A DNA stretch of 64,000 bases from Capra hircus (lineage: Eukaryota > Chordata > Mammalia > Artiodactyla > Bovidae), in NCBI RefSeq assembly GCF_001704415.2, contig NC_030821.1, positions 36,315,210 through 36,379,209 on the forward strand, written 5' to 3'. The first letter of the stretch is position 1, and every line of letters starts with the position of its first letter. Below the pieces are notes generated by a model. The model was not told where the DNA came from. It saw only the letters and a program-made list of their open reading frames with translations, and searched no databases. A program made the position numbers and the translations under genes. Positions 9,666-21,108 of the stretch are shown piece by piece.

Positions 9666-11789
9666 GAGAGATCATACTTTTAACCATTCTGTTACTTTGC
9701 TTATTGAGAGGCTATTTTAAAACAGCATCTTCCAGGGACTGCTATGCAAAAGCAATCTTTTATTAGCTTGAATATTTACATTAAGTTTTTAACACTGCTT
9801 ATTATAAAGTCAGCCAATTCTAAAGGCTAGCAAAGCTGTTTGATGAAAGCAAAATTTGAACTCATGGGTTATGTAAGACAAATGCATAATATTAGCATGT
9901 GTATTTAGTTTATTTTTGCATGTTTCCTGATGAATGCCCTGATTCATAGAGACAAAAATAATCATCATCATTTACAACTATTTAGCAGCCTGTTTATAAT
10001 CTTAGGTTAGGTGTCAATGAAACAAATGACAGGCAAAGCTTTTCTCTCTATTATCTGCAAGTCAAGGCAAGTTAAAGTACTAATGATCTACAGTGTATTC
10101 ATCTGGAATACCTTGAAGGGTATATTTTCATTACAGTGTTCAATGAGTGAAAATGTATATAAAACTGAACTCAAGAGGAAGGCAGTTTAAAAACCACACC
10201 TTGATCCTAATAAGTGGATTCTGTAGGCTTTTTCAGCATCAAGTTATGGCCTCTGCAGAGGATGAATTTGAAAATAGGGGAAAGGCTAAGAATAGCATCA
10301 CTTAAAGTTCTCTTAAGTGGTAAACTGAGAGGAGCACCTTTGTCTGATTTTCTATGCCAGGCCAAGCACATAGGCCTGGTTTCTGGGAAGTTTCAGGATA
10401 AGGATTCTTTCCCCCTCTTCTCTTGGTAAAGTTCATGATAAAACAATACATTTGTCAGAGCAAACCACTAATGTGACAAGCACTATAAATAACCACAAAG
10501 AGCAGAGAATGCTTGTGTGTGAGGCAGAAATATTAAAAGAAGCATCAAGGTAACAATTTTTTATGCTCAGTGGATGGTTCTGCCTCAATATTAAAGAGCT
10601 CAGTGGCTTTTAATGATGAAAAAATTATGCAAACATTAAAAAACAATTTTATATAATTATTTGGAGTTTGCTTTCATTTTACAAACAGCAATTTAAAATA
10701 AATCCATTAATGCTGTCTGTGGGGATTTCTTGCAAGTAAAAGGAAATGTATCAACGTACTGTCATTTGGTTTAATACTAGAAATAATCGCTCTTTCCAGT
10801 AGTGCATTATAAAAGGAAATTAAGAAACTTATGTGATTACTTCTGTGGCTGGGACATTAATGACTTCTGAGTATTTAGTGAGTAGAGTTCTTTCATGGAA
10901 AAGTTTTAGAGTCATCTTTCCATTTAACAAATATTTATGCATAGGATAACTGTGCTTAAGACTCCCTTCCCACTAGCCAACAGCACTTCTTAGGCTCAAC
11001 TCATCAATGCCTCCTTTTCACCCTCTAGAATGAGGTCAAAATTCATCCACAAAGCGTGAAAAGTCCATTGAGAGTTGGCTATTTGTTTCAAGACGTCATC
11101 TTTCATCACTTGAAAAAGTTGAGAATAGACCGCGTTCCAAGGCTAGTCATTCAGTCAGATATCAAGCGCCACCTGGTGGTGGGAGGGGGAATCACAATAC
11201 TGCCACCATCTCCCTCCTCTCATTCTCTGGAGTCAATCCTTCACCGTGATTACCACCTCTATTTTCTGCCACAGATAAAATCCAGTTAAAATAATTGCCT
11301 GGAGCAGGACTAAAAGAGAAAATAAACACAAAATGGTTGCCTAAGGTGATTTTGTAGCCTGAGAGGAGCAGTGATACTAACTTTGCAAGTTGGCCATAGT
11401 GGGTGGGTTATACCTCAAACCTCCTTATTTAAGTTTATTTGGGGGGTTATCAAAACTTAAGTTCTCAAAAACAGTGTCTTAGATTAACCATCCCATAGAA
11501 ATGGCCTTCGTCACATTATTTCCTTGGCTCATCTAGATCCTCTGCAACTATTAAATCAGTCTCTCCCTAACCCCTCATTCTGTTTTTCTTTTTTTTTTCT
11601 TCTGTTACCATAATTCACCATGCCTTCATCTATATTCTGAGGTCACAGTTGAGTGGGAAGGAAAGGTTGTTACCTACAATGCAGTCACGCACCAACCTTC
11701 ATAAACCCGTGGCAAAACAACACACGCCTGTCTGTGATCTGCCTTTTCCAGACCAGGCATTACAAAGAAGCCCAGATGAGAGCAACACA
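9666..11789. other. Long repeat-poor interval
   Basis: About 2.1 kb in which I recognise no transposable element. It includes AT-rich stretches with runs such as 'taatgctgtctgtggggatt' and the CTCF motif at 11166. No open frame looks like an exon. Absence of repeats can reflect constraint or chance. Confidence 0.5.
11166..11179 (-). promoter_or_regulatory. Candidate CTCF binding site
   Basis: The minus strand reads CCACCAGGTGGCGC, which fits all 14 positions of the commonly used CTCF core consensus CCASYAGRKGGCRS. It lies in repeat-poor sequence, not inside a SINE. The motif alone does not prove occupancy; orientation is minus. Confidence 0.62.
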
Positions 11790-11890
11790 GTAATAATGGC
11801 TAGATTTTCTTTAATGAGTACATACCTAGTGCCAGGTCCATCTAACCCTTAAAACACTATAAGGCCCACCATAAGGGAATGGTGACTTGG
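11790..11890 (-). mobile_element. MIR fragment (weak)
   Basis: An antisense MIR-like order: 'aataatggctagattttctt', 'cctagtgccagg' and 'cccttaaaacactataag'. Short and diverged. Confidence 0.4.
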
Positions 11891-12024
11891 CTGTTAATCA
11901 TTCTGTCTATTCTCTCAAAATATACACAGCTGGTGAGACCACACGGGCAGCAGGGTGTGCCTTGACTTGCTATTTCCAAAAGGCTTGGGTTGATACTGCG
12001 AAAACTCAGGGCTTATCAGAGGAT

Positions 12025-12125
12025 GTAGTGGTTTGAATAGCACACACTCCACCTCCCCTGCAAAAGCTAAGTCCATGTCCCAAATTCCTGGAAACTGTGA
12101 ATGTATTTTTGCTTCCATGTGACTT
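12025..12125 (+). mobile_element. MaLR/MLT1-like LTR 5' fragment (weak)
   Basis: Resembles the start of MLT1-type LTRs: 'gtggtttgaatagcacacac', then 'ctggaaactgtgaatgtatt'. No retroviral coding sequence is present. Confidence 0.35.
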
Positions 12126-12609
12126 GTATCATCACCACATTATATTTTTTTCCTTTTTTGGGTAGGAAATGCTTTTCTGTATTATTGTTAAATATGGGGC
12201 ACTTAGGGGCACACAGCAAGTCCTCAAACAATACATACTATTTTCAACCAAATTTCTGGGAGCAATCAAAAAGGTAGGCAGAGCATGACAGAGGTGGAGA
12301 TATGAATAAAATAGATAAATGTATTTTCTCCAAACTCATTTCATTCTTCAACTTTGAACATGGTTCCAGGCCCAGGCAACATTAAAAATGGAACTCTAAT
12401 GGTACAAAGTGATCGAAAGTCTGCTATCATACCATCGTGATGGATCAAATTTCTTATGAAATCTGCTCTGTAATAACATTTCATATTCTTAATAATGCTC
12501 TGGCCTAAATATTGAGGGGGAGTTGCCACTTGGGAAGCAAGTGCATGATAAAAGAAAAATACCAAGAATACTAGCCCTCTTCCTTTATGTTTCAATAATT
12601 GTCTGGTAA

Positions 12610-12937
12610 GGACTTCCCTGCTGGCTCAGTGGTAAAGAATCCACCTGCCAATGCAAGAGACACAGGTTTGATCCCTGGTTCAGGAAGATCCCAGATGCTG
12701 CGGAGCAGTTAAGCCCATGTGCCACAGCTACTGTGCTTTAGAGCCTGGGAGCTGCAGCTATTGAGCCTACGTGCTGCAACTGTTGAAGCCCATGTGCTCT
12801 AGAGCCCGTGCTCAGCAACAAGAGAAGCCACAGCAATGAGGAACCTACACACTGCAACTAGAGAGTAGCCCCCTTTGGCCACAAGCAGAGAAAAGATCGT
12901 GCAGCAGTGAAGACCCAGTACAGCCATAAATAAAATA
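12610..12937 (+). mobile_element. CHR-2-type SINE with 16-bp TSD
   Basis: Starts with the cetartiodactyl tRNA-Glu-type head ('gacttccctgctggctcagt'). It continues through the repeated 'cccatgtgccacagctact' and 'agcaacaagagaagccacag' body to a taaataaa-like tail. Perfect 16-bp TSD aataattgtctggtaa at 12594-12609 and 12938-12953. Confidence 0.93.
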
Positions 12938-12953
12938 AATAATTGTCTGGTAA

Positions 12954-13687
12954 AGCACTCCTTTCTTGGGTGATTGTGAACTGACCCTCCAGAAGGTATG
13001 AAAAGATCACAAATATAGAGACGTGTACATCTCTTTGTTTCTCTATTGCTATTTTATAAATGTCAAATAATCGCTTAAAACTTTAGAAGTTCTTGTATGA
13101 ATGAATTTGGGCAACTAACCAAAGTTTAATAAGATCTAACCCTCCGGGACTGATTCACAGCTGAAACAGTCACCTTGTCTATTGTGATTAAACCCATAGG
13201 CTACACCGCATCGTGGCTGGGACAACAGCAGGGAGGGGGCCTGCACCTGAACTTCAGCAAAATCACTGGAGGGTGTCAGAAATCACTTCCCAAGGAACAG
13301 AAATTGTACTGTGTCTTCATGAAATGGGCTTGACTCTTGGAGGGCAAGAATGAATACATCTATACATGGTCTGTTCTTGAAATGGCTCTATTTCTGAAAT
13401 GTAGAAATACGTGACTTAATAAAAATCCAGTTTGTAACTTCTTTGACTTCTGGCCTTAACATGTCTTAAATATTCAAGAGTCACTATTATTTATCTTAGA
13501 TGTTAAATCTTGATAGAAAGGTGATGTTTGAGAATACATTATTATACCCTAAAGTAACAATATATGTAGTTACTGTATAACAAATTATTTCAATAATTTG
13601 GAATAACATTGGGAGATAGAGATAATATTAAGGGTGAGAATTATCTGTGCAAGTGAAAGAAGTTATACATACATACACACACAAATA
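12954..13687. other. Unassigned AT-rich sequence
   Basis: No element recognised. Some 'tacatacatacacacacaaa' low-complexity sequence at its right end. Confidence 0.45.
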
Positions 13688-13689
13688 TA

Positions 13690-13918
13690 CAGTTGACCCT
13701 TGAATAACATGGGTTTGAACTGTGGGTCTACATATATGTGTGTATTTTTCAATAGTAAGTGCTACACTATTTATTATATGTTTGGTTGAATCCACGGAGG
13801 GGGAGGACCAACTATACATTACAGGCATTTAACAATTCTTCACAGAGTTCCTGTCAAAAGCTTCCTTGGATCAACAGTTAAAAAGGCTAATAACCCCAAC
13901 TTGTTCAAGAGTCAACTG
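13690..13918 (+). mobile_element. Tigger/mariner-type MITE carrying a foreign 69-nt segment
   Basis: Terminal inverted repeats match: cagttgacccttgaa at left and ttcaagagtcaactg at right, with one mismatch. Each end is flanked by TA, as in Tc1/mariner. The central part (13826-13894) is not part of the usual element and has a second copy at 15489-15555. Confidence 0.75.
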
Positions 13919-14017
13919 TACACGATTTTTCCCTTTTCATACTCCTACATTTTAGCGGGACAGCGACTCTTCTATATGTGTGTTAGGTTAGTACTTTACA
14001 ATTACTAATCTTTTATA

Positions 14018-14175
14018 ACTGTGGTTCTCAATTTTTACTTCACATAAAAACCTCCTGGGAGGCTTGGTGATCAGCACTCGTCTCACCAAAAAAAATTCTT
14101 CCCCAAGAAGGCTTAGGGTGGGGTGCAGGAGCCTTCACTGACAAGCATGTCATGCGACTCTGGTCCAGACCACAT
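14018..14175 (+). mobile_element. MER5A-like fragment (weak)
   Basis: Starts 'ctgtggttctcaatttttac' and contains 'aaacctcctgggaggctt' and 'cttagggtggggtgcagg', in MER5-like order. Diverged. Confidence 0.4.
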
Positions 14176-14271
14176 TAACAAGGAGGAATTTCATTCAATT
14201 GTTCAATATCACAATCTTTTTTTTTTTTTTGAGAAAGAGAACTATACTTATCTATGGAGGTTAACTTTCAT

Positions 14272-14888
14272 AATCACTTTATAGCAAATAGATGGGGAAA
14301 AAATGGAAACAGTGACAGATTTTATTTTCTTGGGCTCCAAAATCACTGCAGACTGTGACTGCAGCCATGAAATAAAAGACACTTGCTCCTTGGAATAAAA
14401 GCTATGACCAACCTAGACAGCATGTTAAAAAGCAGAGATATCACTTTGCCAACAAAGGTCCATATAGTCAAAGCTATGATTTTTCCAGTAGTCATGTATG
14501 GATGTGAGAGTGGGACCATAAAGAAGGCTGAGTGGCAAAGAATTGATGTTTTCAAATTGTGGTGCTGGAGAAGATTCTTGAGAGTCCCTAGAACAGCAAG
14601 ATCAAACCAGTCAATCCTAAGGGAAATCAACCTGAGTATTCATTGGAAGGACTGATGCTGGAGCTGAAGCTCCAATACTTTGGCCACCTGATGCAAAGAG
14701 CCGACTCATTGGAAAAGACCCAAAACTGGGAAAGACTGAAGGCAGAAGAAGAAGGTGACAGAGGATGAGAAGGTTGGATGGCATCTCTAACTCAAAGGAC
14801 AGGAGATAGTGAAGGGCAGGGAAGCCTGGTGTGCTGCAATCCATGGGGTCCCAAAGAGTCATACGCAGCTTAGTGAATGAACAACAAC
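14272..14888 (+). mobile_element. BovB LINE 3' end (~600 nt)
   Basis: Sense BovB from 'atcactttatagcaaatag' through the ORF C-terminus (frame 14383-14655 shows MYGCESGTIKK and a WCWRRFLRVPRTARSN stretch) to the 3' end. 5' truncated, with frameshifts. A T-run at 14217-14231 lies upstream and is not part of it. Confidence 0.93.
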
Positions 14889-15116
14889 TGTTATAATATT
14901 CCATTACTGCCTATAAAGTATATATAAAATTTGACCTTGAACTTTGAGTAAAAGATTCCTCTAGACAATTCAAGGAAGAGTCACTCATACAATAAAGTGA
15001 GAGTGCCCCTTCCTTCCATTATGCATATACCTTTGCTTCGCCAGAGTCAGCAGACAAAGGGGTGTCATGCTGGACAGCACCTACTGGTCAAGTTTAGATA
15101 TTACAGTCTAGCTCTG

Positions 15117-15390
15117 CTGCTGCTCTGCTAAGTCGCTTCAGTCGTGTCCGACTCTGTGCGACCCCATAGATGGCAGCCCACCAGGCTCCTGTGTCCTTGG
15201 GATTCTCCGGGCAAGAATACTGGAGTGGGTTGCCATTGCCTTCTCCAATGCATGAAAGTGAAAAGTGAAAGTGAAGTCACTCAGCCGTGCCCGACTCTTA
15301 GCGGCCTCACGGACTGCAGCCTACTAGGCTCCTCCGTCCATGGGATTTTCCAGGCAAGAGTACTGGAGTGGGGTGCCATTGCCTTCTCCG
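15117..15390 (-). mobile_element. BOV-A2 dimeric SINE with 14-bp TSD
   Basis: Two BovA-type units in the minus orientation, separated at about 15250 by the 'catgaaagtgaaaagtgaaa' linker. Left tail is 'ctgctgctctgctaag'. Perfect TSD acagtctagctctg at 15103-15116 and 15391-15404. Confidence 0.95.
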
Positions 15391-15404
15391 ACAGTCTAGC
15401 TCTG

Positions 15405-17038
15405 TGAGGCACTAAATGCCCCAAACCCCTCTAACCACTCCAAAAAACCCCCCAAAGCAGCAGCGGGCGCAGGAGAGCACTATTTCTTCATTTAACAATT
15501 CTTCAGAGTTCCTGTCAAAAGCCGTCTTGGATCAACACTTAAAAACTCTAATAACTCAAAATATTCAGTAGATAGAATGCAAAGAAAGTGTCAACGTGGT
15601 TACTTTTCTATGGATTCTAACGTTATCAAAGTTTGAAATTCTTCTTGAAAGTCAAGTTGAAAGGTATTAACACCACCACTGTCATTTAAAAAATAAACTG
15701 ACTGTGACAGCCTGGGATATTATATTTTTCTTCACAAAGAACCTACTGGAATTCAAATATTATCACTGACAACTCATCTAGAACTGTAGAAGGAATTTGA
15801 ACCATCAACAAAAGGGATGTCTTAGTGCAACAGATTCACTGAATTAGAAAAGAATAAATAAATAAATATAAAAACTCAAAAGCTGCAGAGATTAATTTAA
15901 TTTGGTTGCTTCCCTGGAAAGCACTCAGAATGATGGAAATAGGAAAGTGAAAAAAAAAAAAAAAAAGATTGATTCCTATTTAGAGGAACTGACAGCAATT
16001 GAAATTGAAATGTTCATATGAAAGAGAAAGCCATTAAAAACTGTAGGTGATTTGACAATTCCACCTTTGTCCCCCACAGTTTACGGTGTTATTTTAAGCA
16101 GCGTAATATGCAGTGTCTAGCAGGTCAATTGACAAATTTAGAAATCTCTGGATAGTAAAAAAAAAAAAAAAAAAAAAGAGTGCCTGAATAGACGTTTTGT
16201 GGATTGGAAAATCTGGGTAGATTTGATAATGCAAACTTCAGAGCAGTGTTTGCTGAACCTCTGCTGCGTCAATTATCATGGCAGGGCCCTAGCAACTCTA
16301 TAGTTCCGGTTGAAGAGGCACTTTCTTTCTTAAAGCTTAACATTTCTGCTTCAATAGCAAGTTCTAAACTAAAGGGGAAAAAAGACAATTTCGAATATTT
16401 CTCAACACAATGCAACACAAAATTCACAACAGAATGAAGGTCTGTACTGGGCTTGACAACATCATAAAGATCAGTTAGTAGCAAATTAAACAGACACAAT
16501 TTGGTTGTATTCATAGTTTAAAGCATTCACCACTGTGACGTCTTGAAAAGTATCCATTTATTGAGCAAAAGCACACAACAGTGACAAATTCACATCTGTA
16601 TCAAACAAAGCTTTGGCCTCTTTGCAACCACTTGTTGCTACTTGCAGGACAGACATACAAAGCAAACTTGTATGTATTCCTGTTTATCAGTGATATTGAG
16701 ACTCCAATCCTAAGTGAGAAAATCACAGTTGAACCTTTCTAAGAGAACAAAGTACTGCAGTGGACTTCTTTTGTCTTCCAATTCTGCATCCATTCCCCTT
16801 CATCAGGAACTAGGAACTCCAGTTTCCCTGGAGGCACCTACAATCAGCGTGGTTCCTCAACTCTGAAGATGTTGGCAAGAATTCCCAAGAAAGAGACACC
16901 CGTCTACTGGACCTGACCTGGGGACTGTATACATGCAGAGGCCCTGCTGTAGAGCCAAGAGAGAAAACGGAGGCCTGAAAGAGGAGATTCCTGACACTGA
17001 GCTCTGGATCCGCCAGGTCTGGCTCCCATCGGCTTTTC
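15405..17038. other. Unassigned sequence with A-runs and a duplicated segment
   Basis: No transposable element recognised. Contains the second copy of the 69-nt segment (15489-15555) and A-runs at 15950-15966 and 16157-16177. Small frames near 16204-16514 have no recognisable domain. Confidence 0.5.
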
Positions 17039-17046
17039 CAGTGTTG

Positions 17047-17261
17047 CGCTATGTTGTGCTTAGTCGCTCAGTCATGTCTGACTCTTCGTGACCCCATGAA
17101 CTCTAGCCCGCCAGGCTCCTCTGTCCATGGGGATTCTCCAGGCACGAATACTGGAGTAGGTCACCATGCCCTCCTCCAGGGGATCCTCCCAACCCAGGGA
17201 TCGAACCTAGGTCTCCTGCACTGCAGGCAGATTCTGCTCCGTCTGAGCCACCAGAAAAGCC
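17047..17261 (-). mobile_element. Bov-tA SINE with 8-bp TSD
   Basis: Complete reverse-complement copy from 'gtgcttagtcgctcagtcat' to the head 'gagccaccagaaaagcc'. Flanked by cagtgttg at 17039-17046 and 17262-17269. Confidence 0.95.
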
Positions 17262-17539
17262 CAGTGTTGTGTCATGAGTCCATACGTATTGATCCCATCA
17301 TTTGACTGATTAACTGCATAAGACAGTATAAGGTACTTTACTATCACTTAGAATTGAACAAATCCCAGAGAAAGTAAACAATTCACATTTCACTGAAACA
17401 TCAGGTTCTCAGTAAACAATATTTTTATGAGACTACAATAAAGGGTAATTAAACCACCAGGCTGTTGGCAGAAACACTGAGTCTTTCAGCACAGCGCTGA
17501 AATACTCAGCATGGTAACGAGTTCCTTACGATCTAGTTT

Positions 17540-18010
17540 CCCAATGAAATGGTCCAGAAGATTGTTCTCGGCTTCCTAAGATCTCCCTATACTGGTCTAA
17601 CCATATCCAAACCTACCCTACCCTTTCATGCCTCTTTGATACTGCTTGTCATTCCCTTGTTTCGGAATGTATTCCCAAAATCTCTTCCCCACTGTTCCAC
17701 TTATAGACTATCCTTTACAGCCAGGTTTAAGCAACATCTCCTCCATGAAGCTTCAAAGAAGTCTTCCAGTCAGATATAATTATTCCCTTCTCTACAAAGC
17801 TCTTATATCAAGCAATGCATGTGTAAAACCTTCCGGACACTTTGGGGGAGTATATAAAGTCAGTTATTTTTAACATGATTGAGCACTCTTATCATTTTTT
17901 TTCTTGCACTTGTATTGTATGTGTGTGTCTTCTTCATTTGACTCTTAACTGCTTGAAGGCAGGAACTGGTTTTATCTCTCTGCCTTGTTGACTGGGCATA
18001 ATTAACACTA
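17540..18010 (+). mobile_element. L2 3' region
   Basis: Sense L2-like order: 'aagcaacatctcctccatga', 'agcttcaaagaagtcttcca', and the late 'actgcttgaaggcaggaac' block. Diverged, no coding remnant readable. Confidence 0.55.
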
Positions 18011-18367
18011 ATAGTATTCATGTAGTTCAGACGTGCACTAGTCATTTTATTTTTCTCTTGCAAAAGCAGAGCCCATGAAAATTTTAAAATCTGCCAATCC
18101 CAAATGCAGTTAGCCCAAGGAGAAGGAAATTTAAATATTTTACAAATAAAGTATATAAATAATCCAGGAGTGAAAAATCTTAAAGGAAGAAGAACTCTGA
18201 GTACATCTATTAAAACATATTAAAGGATGTAGGATGCGGGACAAGCTGTGGGGATTATAAATGGCTAACAGAGCTCACAAGGTTCCTGTGAAGCTGTAAA
18301 ATTACATCTACCCTGCTTTAAGAGGATGCTTCCCAAAACACCTCCCCCTGTCACAAATCTCACAAAA
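18011..18367. other. Unassigned sequence
   Basis: No element or gene recognised. Confidence 0.45.
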
Positions 18368-18595
18368 TCCCACGGGCAGAGGAGCCTGGTGGGCTGCAGT
18401 CCATGGGGTTGCTAAGAGTCGGACACGACTGAGCATCTTCACTTTCACTTTTCGCTTTCATTCATTGGAGAAGGAAACAGCAACCCACTCCAGTGTTCTT
18501 GCCTGGAGAATCCCAGAGACAGGGGAGCCTGCTGGGCTGCTGTCTATGCGGTTGCACAGAGTCAGACACAACTGAAGTGACTTAGTAGCATACAT
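18368..18595 (+). mobile_element. BOV-A2 SINE, 5' truncated
   Basis: Begins inside the first BovA unit ('cacgggcagaggagcctggt'), has the 'ttcactttcacttttcgctt' linker and a complete second unit. Ends 'gaagtgacttagtagcat'. Confidence 0.9.
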
Positions 18596-18948
18596 GTTTT
18601 AGAATAAAGACCAGGTCAAAGCCAGCAGAATCAGCTATAGAAAGGATAGAACTTGGCTGCTCCAGAGAGAAAAGAAGAGCCTCTACGCCAAAAACCTCAA
18701 GTGCAGAGGTATTTGGAGTATTTGGAGAGAGGCATTTGGTGGAGTCGGGGAAGGGCTGCTGAACTTCAAATTTATGGGGCTGTCTGGTATGGAGTGTTTA
18801 AAGCCAGGCAGCTTCTGCAAGTCACATAATATTTAAAGCTAGTTTTTAAGCCCCATATTACTTTCTAATTTCTGATCACAGAGGGCCCTAAAATGAGTCA
18901 TGGGACCACAGCAGGAATTTTAAACACATGTGTAGTACTGTGTGGGCT

Positions 18949-19150
18949 TTCCAGGTGGCTCAGTGGGTAAAGAATCCACCTGCCATGCAGGAGACCAAGA
19001 GACATGGGTTCCATCCCTGGGTTGGGAAGATCCAGTGGAGGAGGGCATGGCAATCCACCCGAGTATTCTTGACTGGAGAATTCCATGGACAGAGAAGCCT
19101 GGTGGGCTACAGTCCACAGGGTCACAAAGAGTTGGACATGACTGAGCGTG
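18949..19150 (+). mobile_element. Bov-tA SINE with CA-rich tail
   Basis: Complete head ('gggctttccaggtggctcag'), body and 3' end ('gagttggacatgactgagcg'). The tail runs into the (CA)22 tract. Confidence 0.94.
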
Positions 19151-19153
19151 CAT

Positions 19154-19154
<1 letters not shown>

Positions 19155-19198
<44 letters not shown>
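19155..19198 (+). repeat. (CA)22 microsatellite
   Basis: Uninterrupted 44-nt CA repeat in the tail position of the preceding Bov-tA. Likely to be length-variable. Confidence 0.98.
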
Positions 19199-19200
<2 letters not shown>

Positions 19201-19697
19201 CACACAGTGCTGTATATTTACCAAGTGCTTTTGTATCCATGTTTTCAGTTCCTCCACAGAACAAATGTGGAGAAAGGTATGATGATGCCCATTTTCAGAC
19301 TAACTTTATAGCAGGCTCTGGACAAGGCAGAAGGGAGTCCCATGAGTCATTCATTTCCTCACTGCCATTCATTCACAGCAAATATTCATTGAGCACCAAC
19401 TATAAGCCAGGCATTCTCATTCCACGCTCTCTTCAAGGCTTTAAGATGAGGAAGGCTAACAAATCAAAGATGTCTTCTACTCCTTCTGTCTTTAACATAT
19501 TCAGAGTGGATCACCAACTGTGCAGGCTGACCACCTGAATCACTGGCTGTTTTCTCCACATGAAATGCTGATTTAGTCAATTTAAGGAAATTAGCTATAT
19601 GGACAATTGTAGGTTATAAGAACCTTTGGTAATCACCATTCTACTCTGTTACTGTGAGCCTGACTTAAAAAAAATTCATAAATAAGATCATGTGATG
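19199..19697. other. Unassigned sequence
   Basis: No confident element; 'attgagcaccaactataagc' near 19388 is generically MIR/L2-like. Confidence 0.4.
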
Positions 19698-19830
19698 GGA
19701 CTTCCCTGGTGGGCAAGTGGTTCACCTTTCAATGCAGGGGATGAGGGTTCAACCTCTGGTAGGGAGTTGAGATCCCATGTGCCTTGTAGCCAAAAAAACA
19801 AAACATAAAATAGAAGTAATATGTTAAGAA
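19698..19830 (+). mobile_element. CHR-1-type SINE
   Basis: Short cetartiodactyl SINE: 'gggacttccctggtgggcaa', 'caatgcaggggatgagggtt', 'gagatcccatgtgccttg', then an A-rich tail. Lacks the long CHR-2 body. Confidence 0.75.
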
Positions 19831-19879
19831 ATTTAATAAAGACTTACAAATGGTTCACATAAAAAAATCTTTAAAAAAA

Positions 19880-20090
19880 ACTGGTATTTCTATTTTTTGT
19901 GACTAGTTAATTTCATTCTTCATAAAGTCCTCCAGATTTATTCATGTTATTTCATACACAGGATTTCCTTCTTTTTAAAGACTGAACGATACTCTATGTA
20001 CATTTAATACTGATTTCTCCAACATTTTCTTATCTCTTATATATACCCTCTATCTTCTTGGTATTACTTATACACTTTACAGCGTACTAT
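19880..20090 (-). mobile_element. Old L1 (L1M-type) 3' part
   Basis: Antisense old-L1 order: 'ccagatttattcatgttatt', 'tttaaagactgaacgatac' and 'tgatttctccaacattttc'. Strongly diverged. Confidence 0.48.
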
Positions 20091-20454
20091 TATGTATTGG
20101 TTTAAACATGACTTTACAATTGCTTTTGAGTTATTAATATTTTGCTTCTGCTGGTTTTGCTGTGGTGAGGACATCCTACTTTTGTAAAACTGTTTTGGAC
20201 AAAAGTTTTATGTTGTTTATAGGATGCTGCTGACATGAAGCATGTACAATTGCTCAGTGCAGGGAATCCTAGGCATTCTGGGAATATAGAAAGTTGTCCT
20301 TGGTACAGAAAGACAGCTTAGTTCTTAACAGCCCAAAGATTTCATTTTTCCTTCCCTGGACCATAAATTTTATGGTTCAAAATATCTTTTCACTTTGACT
20401 CACTTTTCCTTAAACCTCATCTGTGGCTCTTTGCTACTGTTGATGTTTTTCTTT
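20091..20454. other. Unassigned sequence
   Basis: No element or gene recognised; AT-rich. Confidence 0.4.
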
Positions 20455-20947
20455 CAGTTCAGTCACTCAGTTGTGTCTGACTCTTTGTGATCCCATGAAT
20501 TGCAGCACTCCACGCCTCCCTGTCCATCACCAACTCCCGGAGTTCACTTAAACTCACATCCATCGAGTCGGTGATGCCATCCAGCCATCTCATCCTCTGT
20601 CATCCCCTTCTCCTCCTGCCCCCAATCCCTCCCAGCATCAGAGTCTTTTCCAATGAGTCAACTCTTCACATGAGGGGGCCAAAGTACTGGAGTTTCAGCT
20701 TTAGCATCATTCCTTCCAAAGAACACCCAGGACTGATTTCCTTTAGAATGGACTGGTTGGATCTCCTTGCAGTCCAAGGGACTCTCAAGAGTCTTCTCCA
20801 ACACCACAGTTCAAATGTGTCAATTCTTCGGTGCTCAGCTTTCTTCACAGTCCAACTCTCACATCCATACATCAGTTCAGTTCAGTTTAGTCGCTCAGTC
20901 ATGTCCGACTCTTTGTGACCCCATACATGACCACTGGAAAAACCATT
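20455..20947 (-). mobile_element. BovB LINE 3' end, interrupted
   Basis: Reverse-complement BovB 3' end, well preserved. The minus-strand frame 20666-20872 reads MYGCESWTVKKAEHRRIDTFELWC. At 20873-20920 a 48-nt stub is inserted, and BovB resumes as 'gaccactggaaaaaccat' to 20947, where it stops abruptly. Confidence 0.92.
20873..20920 (-). mobile_element. 48-nt BovB/Bov-SINE 3' stub with 8-bp TSD
   Basis: The insert is the reverse complement of just the common 3' end ('tttagtcgctcagtcatgtc'). It is flanked by ccatacat at 20865-20872 and 20921-20928, and host BovB sequence is continuous on either side. Confidence 0.76.
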
Positions 20948-20960
20948 CAAACAAAATATT

Positions 20961-21108
20961 GGTATCCTCTGTCCATGGGATTCTCCAGGCAAGAATACTA
21001 GAGGGGTAGCCATTTTCTTCTCCAGGGGATTTTCCCAATTCAGGGATGGAACCCGGGTCTCCCACATTGCAGGCAGATTCTTTGCTGTCTGAGCCACCAG
21101 AGAAGCCC
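20961..21108 (-). mobile_element. Bov-tA SINE lacking its 3' end
   Basis: Reverse-complement SINE from 'tcctctgtccatgggattct' to the tRNA-like head at right ('gtctgagccaccagagaag'). The last ~70 nt of the SINE are missing at the BovB junction, with about 13-17 nt of unidentified sequence between. This indicates a deletion after insertion. Confidence 0.85.

Noticed and set aside
18920..19311. Overlapping 114-128-aa frames rich in CVCV or HTHT
   Set aside because: They translate the (CA)22 tract and the Bov-tA SINE in several frames; no gene is needed.
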